64,000 bases of DNA from Chitinophaga caseinilytica (GTDB lineage Bacteria > Bacteroidota > Bacteroidia > Chitinophagales > Chitinophagaceae): positions 1,843,001-1,907,000 of the forward strand of contig NZ_CP150096.1 in assembly GCF_038396765.1 (NCBI RefSeq). Direction: 5' to 3'. Of the stretch, positions 17,703-27,069 are shown in pieces. The first letter of the stretch is position 1, and each line of letters starts with the position of its first letter. Under the pieces are notes generated by a model. It was not told the DNA's origin. It was given only the letters and a program-made list of their open reading frames with translations, and ran no database searches. The position numbers were made by a program, and so were the translations under genes.

Positions 17703-18143
17703 ATGTCACAAAGAGTTAACATCAAAAAGGCGGCCCCGGCCGGATATGCAGCCGTCGTGAAACTGGAATCCTATCTTCCTTCAACCCGCATCGCGCCGCT
17801 GCATCATGAGCTGATCCGCATCCGCGCGTCGCAGATCAACGGCTGTACCTATTGCATCGACAAACATACGCAAGACGCCCTCGCCCAGGGAGAATCGCTC
17901 CGCAAACTGTTTGCCCTCACCAACTGGCGCGAAACGGATTTTTTCACGGAAGAAGAACAGGCGATTTTGGCGGTGACGGAAGAAGTAACCCTCATCCACC
18001 AGGGACTTTCAGACGAAACATATGCCCGCGCGGCAAAGGTGTTCGACGAAGGGTACATCGCAGAACTGATCATGGCCGTGATCGTCATCAACGCCTGGAA
18101 CCGCATCGGCGTATCCACCCACATGAAACCGGCGCTGCATTAA
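17703..18143 (+). CDS. AhpD-like carboxymuconolactone decarboxylase-family protein
   Basis: 146 residues, the usual size of this family. The CxxC redox pair and histidine are present in INGCTYCIDKHTQDAL, preceded by HHELIRIRASQ. Members of this form reduce peroxides or alkylhydroperoxidase partners in the cytoplasm. It is paired with the upstream Crp-type regulator and a palindromic operator, suggesting a small oxidative-stress switch. A strong terminator follows. Confidence 0.9.
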   Translation: MSQRVNIKKAAPAGYAAVVKLESYLPSTRIAPLHHELIRIRASQINGCTYCIDKHTQDALAQGESLRKLFALTNWRETDFFTEEEQAILAVTEEVTLIHQGLSDETYARAAKVFDEGYIAELIMAVIVINAWNRIGVSTHMKPALH

Positions 18144-18175
18144 CAATACCGCTGCATTTTGAAAACAGCATTAAC

Positions 18176-18208
18176 AAGCGGGCGCCCGATTATCGGGGCG
18201 CCCGCTTT
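18176..18208 (+). terminator. Terminator after ahpD-like gene
   Basis: Perfect 10-bp GC arms GCGGGCGCCC and GGGCGCCCGC, 8-base loop, TTT tail. Confidence 0.75.
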
Positions 18209-18254
18209 CCGTTTCCGGCAAAAGTTTTTTAACTTGATGAAAACCCTGTTGCAT

Positions 18255-19106
18255 ATGGACCAACGCATCATCGACCTGTTCGACGAATATACGCACCGGC
18301 CGCTGCGCCGCGACGAATTCCTCGGTCGCCTCGTAAAGCTCACCGGCACCATGGCTGCAGCCATGGCGGTGCTTCCGCTGCTCGAATCCAATTACGCCCG
18401 TGCCGCCGAGCCGCTTTCCAACGATCTGATCGAAGAAGAAGTGACGTATCCGGGCGATGGCGTTACCATGAAATCGTACCTCGTTCGCCCGAAAGCGGGC
18501 GGCAAGCGCGGTGGCGTGGTGGTGATCCATGAAAACCGCGGATTGACGCCACATATCAAAGACGTGACGCGGCGCGCGGCTGCGGCGGGTTACACGGCGC
18601 TGGGCGTGGATGCGCTATCGGTTTTTGGAGGAACGCCAGCCAATGAAGACGAAGGCCGCACCAAAATCGGTCAGTTGGATAAAGCGCAGAACCTGCGTAA
18701 TTACCTGTTGTCGCTCGAGTATTTGCGGAACCGTGCCGATGCCAACGGGAAAACCGGCTGTGTGGGGTTTTGCTGGGGTGGTGCGCTGGCCAACCAGCTC
18801 GCCGTGAACGATCCGAAGCTCAATGCGGCCGTGGCGTTTTACGGTATGCAGCCCGATGTGGCGGATGTGCCGAAGATCAGGGCGCGCCTGCTGCTCAATT
18901 ATGCGGAGTCCGACGAGCGGGTGAACGCCGGCATCGCCGCCTACGAAACGGCGCTGAAAGCCGCAGGCACGAAATATGAACTGTTCATCTATCCCGGAAC
19001 GCAACATGCTTTCCACAACGATACTTCCGCCGCGCGCTACAACGAAGCCGCCGCGAAACTCGCCTGGGAGCGAACTTTGAAAGTTTTTAAGGAAACATTG
19101 GCCTGA
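18255..19106 (+). CDS. Dienelactone hydrolase-family protein
   Basis: 283 residues from ATG 18255; an ATG 18 bases upstream (18237) is possible. The N-terminus MDQRIIDLFDEYTHRPLRRD and a hydrophobic segment (LTGTMAAAMAVLPLLE) precede the hydrolase fold. The triad is visible: Cys in GCVGFCWGG, Asp in YAESDERVNAG, His in GTQHAFHND. The family hydrolyses dienelactones and related esters; here it appears exported or anchored. Its stop TGA abuts the stop of the convergent gene at the palindrome TGATCA (19104-19109). Confidence 0.9.
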   Translation: MDQRIIDLFDEYTHRPLRRDEFLGRLVKLTGTMAAAMAVLPLLESNYARAAEPLSNDLIEEEVTYPGDGVTMKSYLVRPKAGGKRGGVVVIHENRGLTPHIKDVTRRAAAAGYTALGVDALSVFGGTPANEDEGRTKIGQLDKAQNLRNYLLSLEYLRNRADANGKTGCVGFCWGGALANQLAVNDPKLNAAVAFYGMQPDVADVPKIRARLLLNYAESDERVNAGIAAYETALKAAGTKYELFIYPGTQHAFHNDTSAARYNEAAAKLAWERTLKVFKETLA

Positions 19107-19583
19107 TCAGGCCTGCGGCCGGCGGTACCAATAATAAGCCGACAACGCGATGGGCAAGCCCACGCACACCATATGAATGGCCATGCCGGTCAGCACGCCG
19201 TTCCAGGTGAGCTTTCCGACAGGCGCCAGCGTGAGCGGTACGATGAGTAACCGCATGCAGGCCCAGACCACCAGCCCGTAGAGCAGACCCGTCAGCCAGC
19301 GGTTGCCCTGCAACAAAGCCAACCGGGGATACGCCCAGAAGAAAAGCAGGCTCCACCCGTAAGCGACGAGAAAATGAAAGAAAAGCCCGAGGAGAATAAA
19401 TGCATTGCCGCCTTCGAAAGCCGAAGGCCCCGCACCCGCGCTCGCCACATACTTGAAAACACGGTCTGGCCGGAAATTGCTCTGGATCACCGCCGCAGTT
19501 CCGTCCAGCAACCAGACGAGGAGCCCTGCGTATAGTGCTCCCTGGAGTAATCTCGTTGTCTGGACGGATGTAGCGGTCGGCAT
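19107..19583 (-). CDS. Four-helix membrane protein, unknown function
   Basis: 158 residues with about four hydrophobic helices (ALYAGLLVWLLDGTAAVIQ, FILLGLFFHFLVAYGWSLLF, GLLYGLVVWACMRLLIVPLT, and a C-terminal helix). It resembles small DUF1440/YagU-type membrane proteins in layout, but I cannot assign it. It is convergent with the dienelactone hydrolase gene, with no base between the two stop codons. Confidence 0.7.
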   Translation of the reverse strand: MPTATSVQTTRLLQGALYAGLLVWLLDGTAAVIQSNFRPDRVFKYVASAGAGPSAFEGGNAFILLGLFFHFLVAYGWSLLFFWAYPRLALLQGNRWLTGLLYGLVVWACMRLLIVPLTLAPVGKLTWNGVLTGMAIHMVCVGLPIALSAYYWYRRPQA

Positions 19584-19744
19584 GTTCGGTGGATTGGGGA
19601 ATAAGTAGATTTAGACTTTGGTTGACGATCAGCGGTATACTCAATTTAATGGATTCTCCTCATATAGGGATAGCACTTTCGTGCCGGAAATAATATTATA
19701 TTTTTTGTAATACGTATTGATAGATTTTTCAACTTCATCCAAGC

Positions 19745-20173
19745 ATGTACAACATCGAACAAATCCAGTATGTAAAAGCGCCGGCAGCAAAAGTGTTTGA
19801 AGCGCTCACCACCAAAACAGGGCTTTCGGAAATCTGGACGGAAAAACTGATCGTGAAGCCCGAAGCGGGTTTTATCAATGAATTCGATTTTAATGACAAT
19901 TACAGCACACGGTTCAAGGTACTGTCGATGGAAGCGCCCGGGCGCATCCGCTGGGAATGTGTGGATTCCGACCAGGAATGGATCGGCACTTTCCTTTCGT
20001 TCGACATCGAGCAGCGGCCAAAATCCACGGCCGTTACGCTCCGGCACAGCCAATGGCGCGAGCTTACGGAGTTTTACCGGCATTGCAATTACAATTGGGC
20101 CTGGTTCCTGTACAGCTTGAAGCTGTATTGCGAAACGGGCGAGGGCATTCCGTTCCAGCGGCGTCAGTTCTGA
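19745..20173 (+). CDS. SRPBCC/AHSA1-family protein
   Basis: 142 residues: the START-like fold of AHSA1 proteins with opening VKAPAAKVFEALTTKTGLSE, middle RIRWECVDSD, and closing NYNWAWFLYSLKLYCETGEG. These cytoplasmic proteins bind hydrophobic ligands or act as Hsp90-activator-like modules. It ends inside the last 10 bases of the convergent phosphatase gene, so the two stops overlap. The role is unknown. Confidence 0.85.
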   Translation: MYNIEQIQYVKAPAAKVFEALTTKTGLSEIWTEKLIVKPEAGFINEFDFNDNYSTRFKVLSMEAPGRIRWECVDSDQEWIGTFLSFDIEQRPKSTAVTLRHSQWRELTEFYRHCNYNWAWFLYSLKLYCETGEGIPFQRRQF

Positions 20174-21975
20174 TACCGGCGCAGGATCTGCATGATCTTT
20201 TCGAAGATCGCGGTGTTTTCGTAGACGCCGCGGAAGTCCAGCGAATGCGGGCCATACGCAAAAACGGGGACCATGACGGCCGTGTGGTCGTTGGTGCTGA
20301 AATGCCCGTCTACATAACCTTTGGAGATATCGCCATCCAGCAGCGTGAGGCCGCCGGTTTCGTGGTCGGCGGTTACGATCACGAGGGTTTCGCCGTTGCT
20401 GTCGGCAAATCGCATCGCTTCGCCGATGGCCTGGTCAAAGTCAAGCATTTCGGAAGTGAGATAAGGAACGGAGTTGACGTGGCCGCCCCAGTCGATCTGT
20501 GCCGCTTCCTCCATGATGAAAAATCCTTTATGCTGCCGTTCCAGGGTATGGATAGCGGCTTTCAGGGATTTGATGAGGAAGGCGCCGCGGCCTTGCGCCA
20601 TGCGCAGCTGCGCACTGTCTGCCAATACGATGTATTTATCCCTGCGGATGGTGTCGAGCGAAGAGAGGCGGTATTCGATGGTGTAGCCTTTGTTGCGGAG
20701 GGTTTCCCACATCCCTTCAAAATGCTCCTGGCCGGCGCCGACGAGTATGCTCACGGGGCTTTCCAGCAATCCAAGGGCGATCTCTTTGGAGCGGTCGCGC
20801 TCGGGGGTATGACCGTAAAATGCGGCCGGCGTAGCGTCGGTGATATCGCCGGAGGAAATAAGGGCGGATTTCATGCCCAGCGGCGCGATCAGGTCGGCGA
20901 TAGACGGAATGGGCGTGCCTGTCGAATCCACCCCGACCGACCTGTTTTTCGTTTTCTTCCCCGAAGCCATGGCGGTGCCGCCTGCGGCGGAATCGGTGAT
21001 GTAGCTGTCTGACGATGAAGTTTTGCTGAAACCGATGTTCAGCATGCCGAAGAGGTTCAGCTTACCGAAGTTCCCCGTATATCCCGAATAAATTTGCGCC
21101 AGGCCCATCCCGTCTCCGATGAGCAGGATCACGTTTTTCACTTTCGACAGTTGGTCGTTATTACGATAGGCGGGTTGGTAAACCGTATGTGCCGAATCGG
21201 CCTGGAACTGCGACTGCACGCGGGTGCGGAGGTAATTGGCCAGCTCGTCGGTTTTGTCGGTATTGATGTAATCCACGCCGAGCTTGATCATTGTTTTCCA
21301 GGTGTTCACATTGTCTGGCGTAGCCCAGAACCGGAATTTCTTTCCCTGCGCATGCGCCTGCGCGATGACCTCTTCGATACGTGCAAGGTCTTTGGCGACA
21401 GGGATTCCTTTTCCGTTCCACTGGGAATAATTCTGGAAGTTGTCGCTGATGAGCGCCACTTTCTTCAGCGCGTCCGGGGTGTAGGGGAAGCCGGGCCGCC
21501 CGTCGAAGCGGATGCAGGCGGGGAAGGTGGCCCATTGTTCCTGCGGGGGCCTGTTCCCGCTGATGGTGAACTCCAGCTTGGGGTTGTTCATCAGTTCGGG
21601 GAATTCGCGGAGCAGGCGCAGCAGTGCGTCCATGGTAGGGGTCGCGGGCGTTTTGAAATCGATCAGTATCTGAAGATGCTGTTTCGTTTCGCCGAACACG
21701 CCGGTTTTGGCCAGCACTTTCTCCCGGAGGGGCTCCAGGTACAGTTTGCGCAATGTTTTGGCGGTATCGATCTCCCTGGGCATATGCGCTACATAGAGTA
21801 CGCCGTTCTGCAGGAATACGTCCGCCTCGATCGATCCGAAGTTCAGCGAAAACGCTTTTTCGAACGGAACGGCCTGCGCATAGTCGTTATGGGAATGCGC
21901 GTTGCCGGCGGTGTACTGTGCCCGGGCGCCCGCGAGCCCCAGGAAGAGCAAAAGGAAAGTGAATGTGTGTCTCAT
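20164..21975 (-). CDS. Phosphodiesterase-like/alkaline phosphatase fusion, exported
   Basis: 603 residues with a signal peptide (to Ala19). Residues 21-255 are a PI-PLC/GDPD-like TIM barrel: AHSHNDYAQ (His27, His29), IEADVFL (Glu50, Asp52), YVAHMP (His64) and late GVDYINTDKTDEL. Residues about 278-603 are a PhoA-type alkaline phosphatase: LLIGDGMG (Asp288), nucleophile in TDSAAGGTAMASG (Ser329), DWGGHVNS and TADHETGGL. Such a protein could cleave a phosphodiester and then free phosphate. It follows susD after a terminator hairpin and is the last gene of the sigma-FecR-SusCD series, implying uptake of the released product or of the ester itself. The order of the two reactions is inference. Confidence 0.9.
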   Translation of the reverse strand: MRHTFTFLLLFLGLAGARAQYTAGNAHSHNDYAQAVPFEKAFSLNFGSIEADVFLQNGVLYVAHMPREIDTAKTLRKLYLEPLREKVLAKTGVFGETKQHLQILIDFKTPATPTMDALLRLLREFPELMNNPKLEFTISGNRPPQEQWATFPACIRFDGRPGFPYTPDALKKVALISDNFQNYSQWNGKGIPVAKDLARIEEVIAQAHAQGKKFRFWATPDNVNTWKTMIKLGVDYINTDKTDELANYLRTRVQSQFQADSAHTVYQPAYRNNDQLSKVKNVILLIGDGMGLAQIYSGYTGNFGKLNLFGMLNIGFSKTSSSDSYITDSAAGGTAMASGKKTKNRSVGVDSTGTPIPSIADLIAPLGMKSALISSGDITDATPAAFYGHTPERDRSKEIALGLLESPVSILVGAGQEHFEGMWETLRNKGYTIEYRLSSLDTIRRDKYIVLADSAQLRMAQGRGAFLIKSLKAAIHTLERQHKGFFIMEEAAQIDWGGHVNSVPYLTSEMLDFDQAIGEAMRFADSNGETLVIVTADHETGGLTLLDGDISKGYVDGHFSTNDHTAVMVPVFAYGPHSLDFRGVYENTAIFEKIMQILRRYQN

Positions 21976-21984
21976 CGGTCTCTT

Positions 21985-22019
21985 AAAAATAGCAAACTCC
22001 CGTCATAACGGGAGTTTGC
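21985..22019 (-). terminator. Terminator between susD and phosphatase gene
   Basis: Perfect 12-bp arms GCAAACTCCCGT and ACGGGAGTTTGC with a 4-base loop and, on the minus strand, an ATTTTT tail. It ends about 10 bases before the ATG of the phosphatase gene, the same arrangement seen at 4917-4956. Confidence 0.8.
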
Positions 22020-22046
22020 AGTAAAATGATCATGTTTCGGTAATGG

Positions 22047-23561
22047 TTATTTCCAACCGGCGTTCTGGAAAATGATGCCGCCGCTGTTGTCGATCTCGCT
22101 TTGCGGAACGGGCCAGATGTGGTGGCGCGTAGGGTCGAAAGCGCGTGCAGGCCAGATTTCTGCGCCGCTTGCACCGTGCAGCGGTTTGGCGTAGGCGGCT
22201 TGTGCATCGCCCCAGCGAACGAGGTCGGCATGGCGGTTCGCCCATTCGCCGGCCAGTTCCAGCCTGCGCTCTTTCTTCAGGTCGGCCAGGGTGGCGTTGG
22301 CGAAATTGGGCAGGCCGGTGCGTTTGCGGAGCGCGTTCAGCTCGGTATCCGCATTCTTGCCCTGCATGAGCCTCGCTTCCGCCTTGATCAGGTAGATTTC
22401 GGCGTAACGGAGCAGCGGCAGGCAAAGGTCGGTGGTAGGATGGTCGCCGTTTTTGCTGGCATGAACGCCGTCTGCATAAGTGAACGGTTCCATGTATTTG
22501 TTGAACTGGTAGCCGGAAAGACTGTTCAGCGAATTGTAGGTCACGGAATCGCCCCAGAACTTGAAACGGTCGCCTGGCGCGAGGATGGTAGCGGCGCGAC
22601 GTTTGTCTCTGGGATCGTAGGTGTCATACAGTTCTTTGGTGGGCATGTAATATCCCCAGCCGTTGTATTTTCCCCAGCCTTTGTTTTCCAGCATTACGCC
22701 GGGCAGGATGCTGCCGAAGCCGCCCTGGCCTTTGGATGTGGAATAGGCGCTCCAGATGTATTCCGAAGACCAGTTGTTGGCGATGGTGAACACGTCGGCG
22801 AAATTGTCGAGCAGCTGATGGCGGCCGCTGCCGATGAGGGAGTCGCAATACGCTTCGGCTTTGGCCCAGTCCTTTTTGTAGAGGTACATTTTGGCGAGGT
22901 AGCCGAGGGCGGCGGATTTATGCGGGCGGCCGTAATCTGCCGGCGCCAGTTGCTGGAACGTGGGCAGGTAGGCGGAGGCCTGTTTCAGCTCGCTTTCGAT
23001 GTAATCCCAGTTGGCGGCGATGTTGGCGGCGCGGGGGATTGGCTTTTCGTCGAGGGGAACGTCTCTGCGCACGATGGGCACGCCGGCCTTATCGTCTGCA
23101 TACGTGGTGGCCAGCTCGAAGTACATCAGGCCGCTCATGAAGTACGCTTCGCCGATCACGCGGCGCTTGGTGGCGTCGTTCATGTCGATGGCGGGCACGC
23201 GGTTGATGACGTCGTTGGCGCGCTTGATGACACTGTAGCGCATCTTCCACTGGCCTTCGGTGTAGGAGCCGCCGATGAAGCTGCGGTTGAAGTTCTTGAT
23301 GTTGTCTGCTTCGGCTTTGATACGGCCGGTCACCATATCGTCGCTGGCGTTGATGAACCACCAGTACCCGCGGCCGTAGAAGTTCTCATCGTCCATGGGC
23401 TGGTACATGGCGTTGGCGCCGGAAATGGCGTCCAGCTCGGATTTCCAGAAGTTATTGGTGGTGGGGGTGCCTTCCGGTGAGATGTCGAGCTGCTTGGTGC
23501 AGGAAGTGGCGAGCCCCAGCGCCAGGGTCCCCGCGAACATATATCGGATCATTGATTTCAT
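22047..23561 (-). CDS. SusD/RagB-family surface lipoprotein
   Basis: 504 residues with lipobox ALGLATSC (Cys21) and the SusD opening TKQLDISPEGTPTTNNFWKS. TPR-like helices (YGRPHKSAALGYLAKMYLYK) and the conserved C-terminal LRYAEIYLIKAEARL and LKKERRLELAGEWANRHADL are present. It lies 20 bases behind susC on the same strand and should form a pedal-bin complex with it. The downstream phosphodiesterase/phosphatase suggests phosphate-containing ligands. Confidence 0.94.
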   Translation of the reverse strand: MKSMIRYMFAGTLALGLATSCTKQLDISPEGTPTTNNFWKSELDAISGANAMYQPMDDENFYGRGYWWFINASDDMVTGRIKAEADNIKNFNRSFIGGSYTEGQWKMRYSVIKRANDVINRVPAIDMNDATKRRVIGEAYFMSGLMYFELATTYADDKAGVPIVRRDVPLDEKPIPRAANIAANWDYIESELKQASAYLPTFQQLAPADYGRPHKSAALGYLAKMYLYKKDWAKAEAYCDSLIGSGRHQLLDNFADVFTIANNWSSEYIWSAYSTSKGQGGFGSILPGVMLENKGWGKYNGWGYYMPTKELYDTYDPRDKRRAATILAPGDRFKFWGDSVTYNSLNSLSGYQFNKYMEPFTYADGVHASKNGDHPTTDLCLPLLRYAEIYLIKAEARLMQGKNADTELNALRKRTGLPNFANATLADLKKERRLELAGEWANRHADLVRWGDAQAAYAKPLHGASGAEIWPARAFDPTRHHIWPVPQSEIDNSGGIIFQNAGWK

Positions 23562-23581
23562 GATAGTCCTGGATTTTACGG

Positions 23582-26500
23582 TTAAAAGTTTACGTTCAGG
23601 CCAACGGTTACGTTTTTCGCCTGCGGATAGCGGCCTTTGTCAATGCCGAACTCATCCAGCCCCACTTCCGGGTCAAAGCCTTTGTACTTCGTGAAAGTGA
23701 GCAGGTTGTTGCCGGTCACGTACAGGCGCACCTTGCCGAGGCCGGCGCGGCGCAGCAGTGTTTCGGGAACGGTGTAGCCGAGGGTCAGGTTCTTCACGCG
23801 CATGTAGCTGCCGTCTTCCACGTACCAGTCGGAGGTGGTGCCGAAGTTGCCGTTCGGGTCGCTGCTGTTGATGCGGGGGATGTTGGTACCGGTGTTCTGC
23901 GGCGTCCAGGCGTTGAGGATGTCTTTCAACATGTTGTAGTTCTGTCCGTTACCGGCATTGAGCGCGGTGAATTTCAGCGCGTTGAAGAGCTTGTTGCCCT
24001 GAACGCCCTGCAGCAGCATGTTGAAATCGAAGTTTTTATAGCTGGCGTTGAACGTGAAGCCGTACGTGAATTTCGGGAAAGCATTGCCGGCCACCACGCG
24101 GTCGTCGTTGGTGATTTTTCCGTCGCCGTTCTGGTCGATGAATTTCAGGTCGCCGGGCTTCGCGAAGGGCTGGATCTTGTTGCCGTCCTTATCCTTGTAA
24201 GCATCCACTTGTTCCTGCGTTTGGAAGATACCGTCTGTGCGCACTACGTAGAAGGAATACAGCGGCAGGCCTACTTCCTGGCGGATTGGCGTGATGGTGC
24301 TGCGGATGTTGATATCGTTGCGGGGGATTACTTTCTGGCCGTCTGCGAGCGAAACGAGTTTGTTGGAGATTTTGGTGAACGTGGCACCTACGTCGTACCG
24401 GAAATCTCCGGTTTGCTTGCCGTGCCAGGTCAGCCCCATTTCGATCCCTTTATCCAGTGCATTCCCCGCATTTTTCCACATCCCGTCCGGAACGCCGAGC
24501 ATGCCGGGAACGTCTACGTGGATCAACATGTTCTCTGTCGTTTTTTCGAAATAATCCGCATTAACGGAAAGGCGGCTGTCGAACACGTTGAAATCGAGGC
24601 CGATGTTGTTGATTCTTGTGCTGGCCCATTTCAGTTGGGGATTCGGCAGCGCGGTTTCCTGGTAAGTGGGTACTTGTTGCGGGTCTTTCCCGATCCAGAT
24701 CTGACCGCTTGCCATGGGCGCGTCTACGGCCGTAGGCACGAGCGAGCCCAGATTCCCCTGGATGCCGTGGCTGAGGCGGAGCTTCAGGAAGTTGAGCCAG
24801 GAAGAATTTTTGAGGAATTCTTCTTCCGTGAGCACCCATCCGGCGGAAATGCCGTAGTACGGCTCCCAGCGGCTGTGTTTCGGCAGCAGCGAAGATCCGT
24901 CGTACCGGCCGATCAACTGCAGGAGGTATTTGTTCTGGTAATCGTAATTCACGCGGCCGTACCAGGAGGCGATGGCGGTTTTGTTCAGTCCGCTGTTGGG
25001 GCGGAAGAATATGGTGGAGTTGTCGAAATAGCGGTAAGCGGGCCTTTCGTTATAGAAGCCCTGTGCGTTTACGCCCAGCCAGGTGCCACGGTGCTTTTGG
25101 AACGAGAAGCCGCCCATGGCCGTAAGGTTGTGGCCACCATTGAATTTCGTGTTGTAGGTCAGCGTTTGTTCGGCCAGCATTTCGGTGAAATTGTTCATCG
25201 TTTCCGACAGCTCGTTGTAATTGAAGATCTTACCGATCTCCAGCACTTTGGCGCTGTAGGTTTTGGCGTCGCGGAAAGATTTCGTGATGGAGAAGCTGGA
25301 ACGGAAAACGAGCCCTTTCGTGAGGTTGATGTCTGCGTAAGGGTTGAAGAAGATTTTCGTTTCGGGGGCTTTGGAATCGATCCGTTGCAGGTAAGCTACG
25401 GGGTTGATCACATCGCCATACGCGCCGGCATATTGTGCGGGCAAGCCGCTGAAACCGCCGTCTGCCGTGTACGGACGGATGTGCGGGGGATAGAAGATCG
25501 CGGAGATGATGGCGCCGGTATAGGCGCTGGTGGTGTTGGCGCCATTACCGTCGGTTACGGACATGGTCATGTTTTCGCCGATCTTCAGCCAGGGTTTCAG
25601 CTGGTAGTCGGTGTTCATGCGCACGGTGTAACGCTCGTTGTAGGTATTGAGCAGAATGCCTTCGCCTTTGCGGTAGCCAAAGCTGAGGTAATAGCGGCCC
25701 ATATCGTTGCCGCCTTTCACGCTGGCGTTGTAGTCCTGGATTTTGGCGGTGCGGAAGATCTCGTCCATCCAGTTGGTGCGGGTGATCTGTCCGTCGGGAT
25801 ATTTTGCGGGGTCGAAGGCATCCTGGCGGGGTTTGCCGGCTGCGTCGTACGCCTGGTTCATCACATCGGCGAATTCCTTCGCGTTCAGCGGTTCGAGTTT
25901 TTTGATGGGCGATTGCCAGCCTTGTTTCACGTCCACATCCACCTGTGCTTTCCCCTGTTTACCTTTCTTGGTGGTAACGAGCATTACGCCACCGGCGGCA
26001 CGGGCGCCGTAGATGGAGGAAGATGCGTCTTTCAGGAAGGTCACGCTTTCTACGTCGTTAGGGTTGATGGGGCCGTAGTAAATGGCGCCGTCCACGACAA
26101 CGAGCACATTTTCACCGTTGATGCCGCCCATACCGCGAACGCTTACACGGGGGCCAGACATGGGGTCGCCGCCTTCGTTCTGCACCACTACGCCGGGTGC
26201 CTTGCCCTGAAGGGCTTCGTTGAGGCTGCCGAGCGAGCGGCTGGTGAGCTTATCGAGAGGAACTTCCGCTACGGCGCCGGTCACTTTGGCTTTGCTTTGC
26301 GTACCATAACCGATCACGACAAGCTGGTTGAGGTTCACGGTGGAGGATTCGAGCAGTACGGTGATGTCGCGGCGGGAGCCTACCACGATTTCCTGTGTGC
26401 CGTATCCCAGCATGGACACAACGAGCGTAAGGCCGGGGGCTTCGTCGGCGGTTAATTTGAAGCGGCCGTCGACAGTGGTGACGGTGCCGGTGGAGGTGCC

Positions 26501-26956
26501 TTTGACCATTACCGATGCACCTGGGACGGGGCCGTTCTTTTCGTTCACCACGCCGGTGATGGTGATCTTATCTGCCGGTGCGCCGCCGGGGATAGCGACG
26601 GCGGGCTGCTTTGGGGCTTCGAAGATCAGGATGGTGTTGTGCCGTTCTTCGAACTTCAGTCCGGAGGCAGACAACAGTTCCGACAAGATAGCTTCAACGG
26701 TGCGGCCGTTGTAGGAATGCGCTTTGACGGACACGCGTTTGAGTGCGGCTTCGTCGTACGCGAGGCGCACGGCGGCGGAGGATTCCAGTTGTTTGAGCGC
26801 GGAGGAAAGTGGCCCTGCGGGGATGTCGATTTTACGGACAACTTTCTGAAGGTCCTGGGCCGAAAGCGGAAGGGCCAGGGAAGTGACCGTTGCTGCGAGC
26901 ACGAAGAGGCAAGTCATAACGGTCCGTACAAAAAAATGCTGTCTGATTTTTTGCAT
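23582..26956 (-). CDS. SusC/RagA-family TonB-dependent transporter with STN domain
   Basis: 1124 residues, complete. Signal peptide (to about Ala33), STN signalling domain (about 38-113, LQKVVRKIDIPAGPLSSALK), carboxypeptidase-D-like domain (ITITGVVNEKNGPVPGASVM), plug (QLVVIGYGTQSKAKVTGAV, VLVVVDGAIYYGPINP, IYGARAAGGVMLVTTKKGK) and a barrel ending VTVGLNVNF. The STN domain should signal to the adjacent FecR gene product and release the sigma factor encoded upstream. With susD and the phosphatase fusion it forms an inducible import locus. Confidence 0.96.
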   Translation of the reverse strand: MQKIRQHFFVRTVMTCLFVLAATVTSLALPLSAQDLQKVVRKIDIPAGPLSSALKQLESSAAVRLAYDEAALKRVSVKAHSYNGRTVEAILSELLSASGLKFEERHNTILIFEAPKQPAVAIPGGAPADKITITGVVNEKNGPVPGASVMVKGTSTGTVTTVDGRFKLTADEAPGLTLVVSMLGYGTQEIVVGSRRDITVLLESSTVNLNQLVVIGYGTQSKAKVTGAVAEVPLDKLTSRSLGSLNEALQGKAPGVVVQNEGGDPMSGPRVSVRGMGGINGENVLVVVDGAIYYGPINPNDVESVTFLKDASSSIYGARAAGGVMLVTTKKGKQGKAQVDVDVKQGWQSPIKKLEPLNAKEFADVMNQAYDAAGKPRQDAFDPAKYPDGQITRTNWMDEIFRTAKIQDYNASVKGGNDMGRYYLSFGYRKGEGILLNTYNERYTVRMNTDYQLKPWLKIGENMTMSVTDGNGANTTSAYTGAIISAIFYPPHIRPYTADGGFSGLPAQYAGAYGDVINPVAYLQRIDSKAPETKIFFNPYADINLTKGLVFRSSFSITKSFRDAKTYSAKVLEIGKIFNYNELSETMNNFTEMLAEQTLTYNTKFNGGHNLTAMGGFSFQKHRGTWLGVNAQGFYNERPAYRYFDNSTIFFRPNSGLNKTAIASWYGRVNYDYQNKYLLQLIGRYDGSSLLPKHSRWEPYYGISAGWVLTEEEFLKNSSWLNFLKLRLSHGIQGNLGSLVPTAVDAPMASGQIWIGKDPQQVPTYQETALPNPQLKWASTRINNIGLDFNVFDSRLSVNADYFEKTTENMLIHVDVPGMLGVPDGMWKNAGNALDKGIEMGLTWHGKQTGDFRYDVGATFTKISNKLVSLADGQKVIPRNDINIRSTITPIRQEVGLPLYSFYVVRTDGIFQTQEQVDAYKDKDGNKIQPFAKPGDLKFIDQNGDGKITNDDRVVAGNAFPKFTYGFTFNASYKNFDFNMLLQGVQGNKLFNALKFTALNAGNGQNYNMLKDILNAWTPQNTGTNIPRINSSDPNGNFGTTSDWYVEDGSYMRVKNLTLGYTVPETLLRRAGLGKVRLYVTGNNLLTFTKYKGFDPEVGLDEFGIDKGRYPQAKNVTVGLNVNF

Positions 26957-27027
26957 CTTTGTAAGATTAAAGGTAATTACTGAACAGGCTGTGCGCCTGT
27001 GCGATTCACATTGCGGTTGTTACTTTC

Positions 27028-27062
27028 AGCCGGTACCAGTTGCAGCTGGTATCGGCTTTTTT
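27028..27062 (+). terminator. Hairpin with plus-strand T tract between fecR and susC
   Basis: Arms AGCCGGTACCAG and CTGGTATCGGCT (one wobble) with a 6-base loop and TTTTTT on the plus strand. For the minus-strand genes it would be a hairpin in the fecR-susC spacer, preceded by an A tract, not a terminator. It could stop antisense transcription or protect the susC mRNA end. Confidence 0.5.
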
Positions 27063-27069
27063 CATGGCA

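Noticed and set aside
22101..23480. 459-codon plus-strand open frame
   Set aside because: Antisense shadow of SusD.
24209..26455. 748-codon plus-strand open frame
   Set aside because: Antisense to the complete SusC gene, no domain signature.
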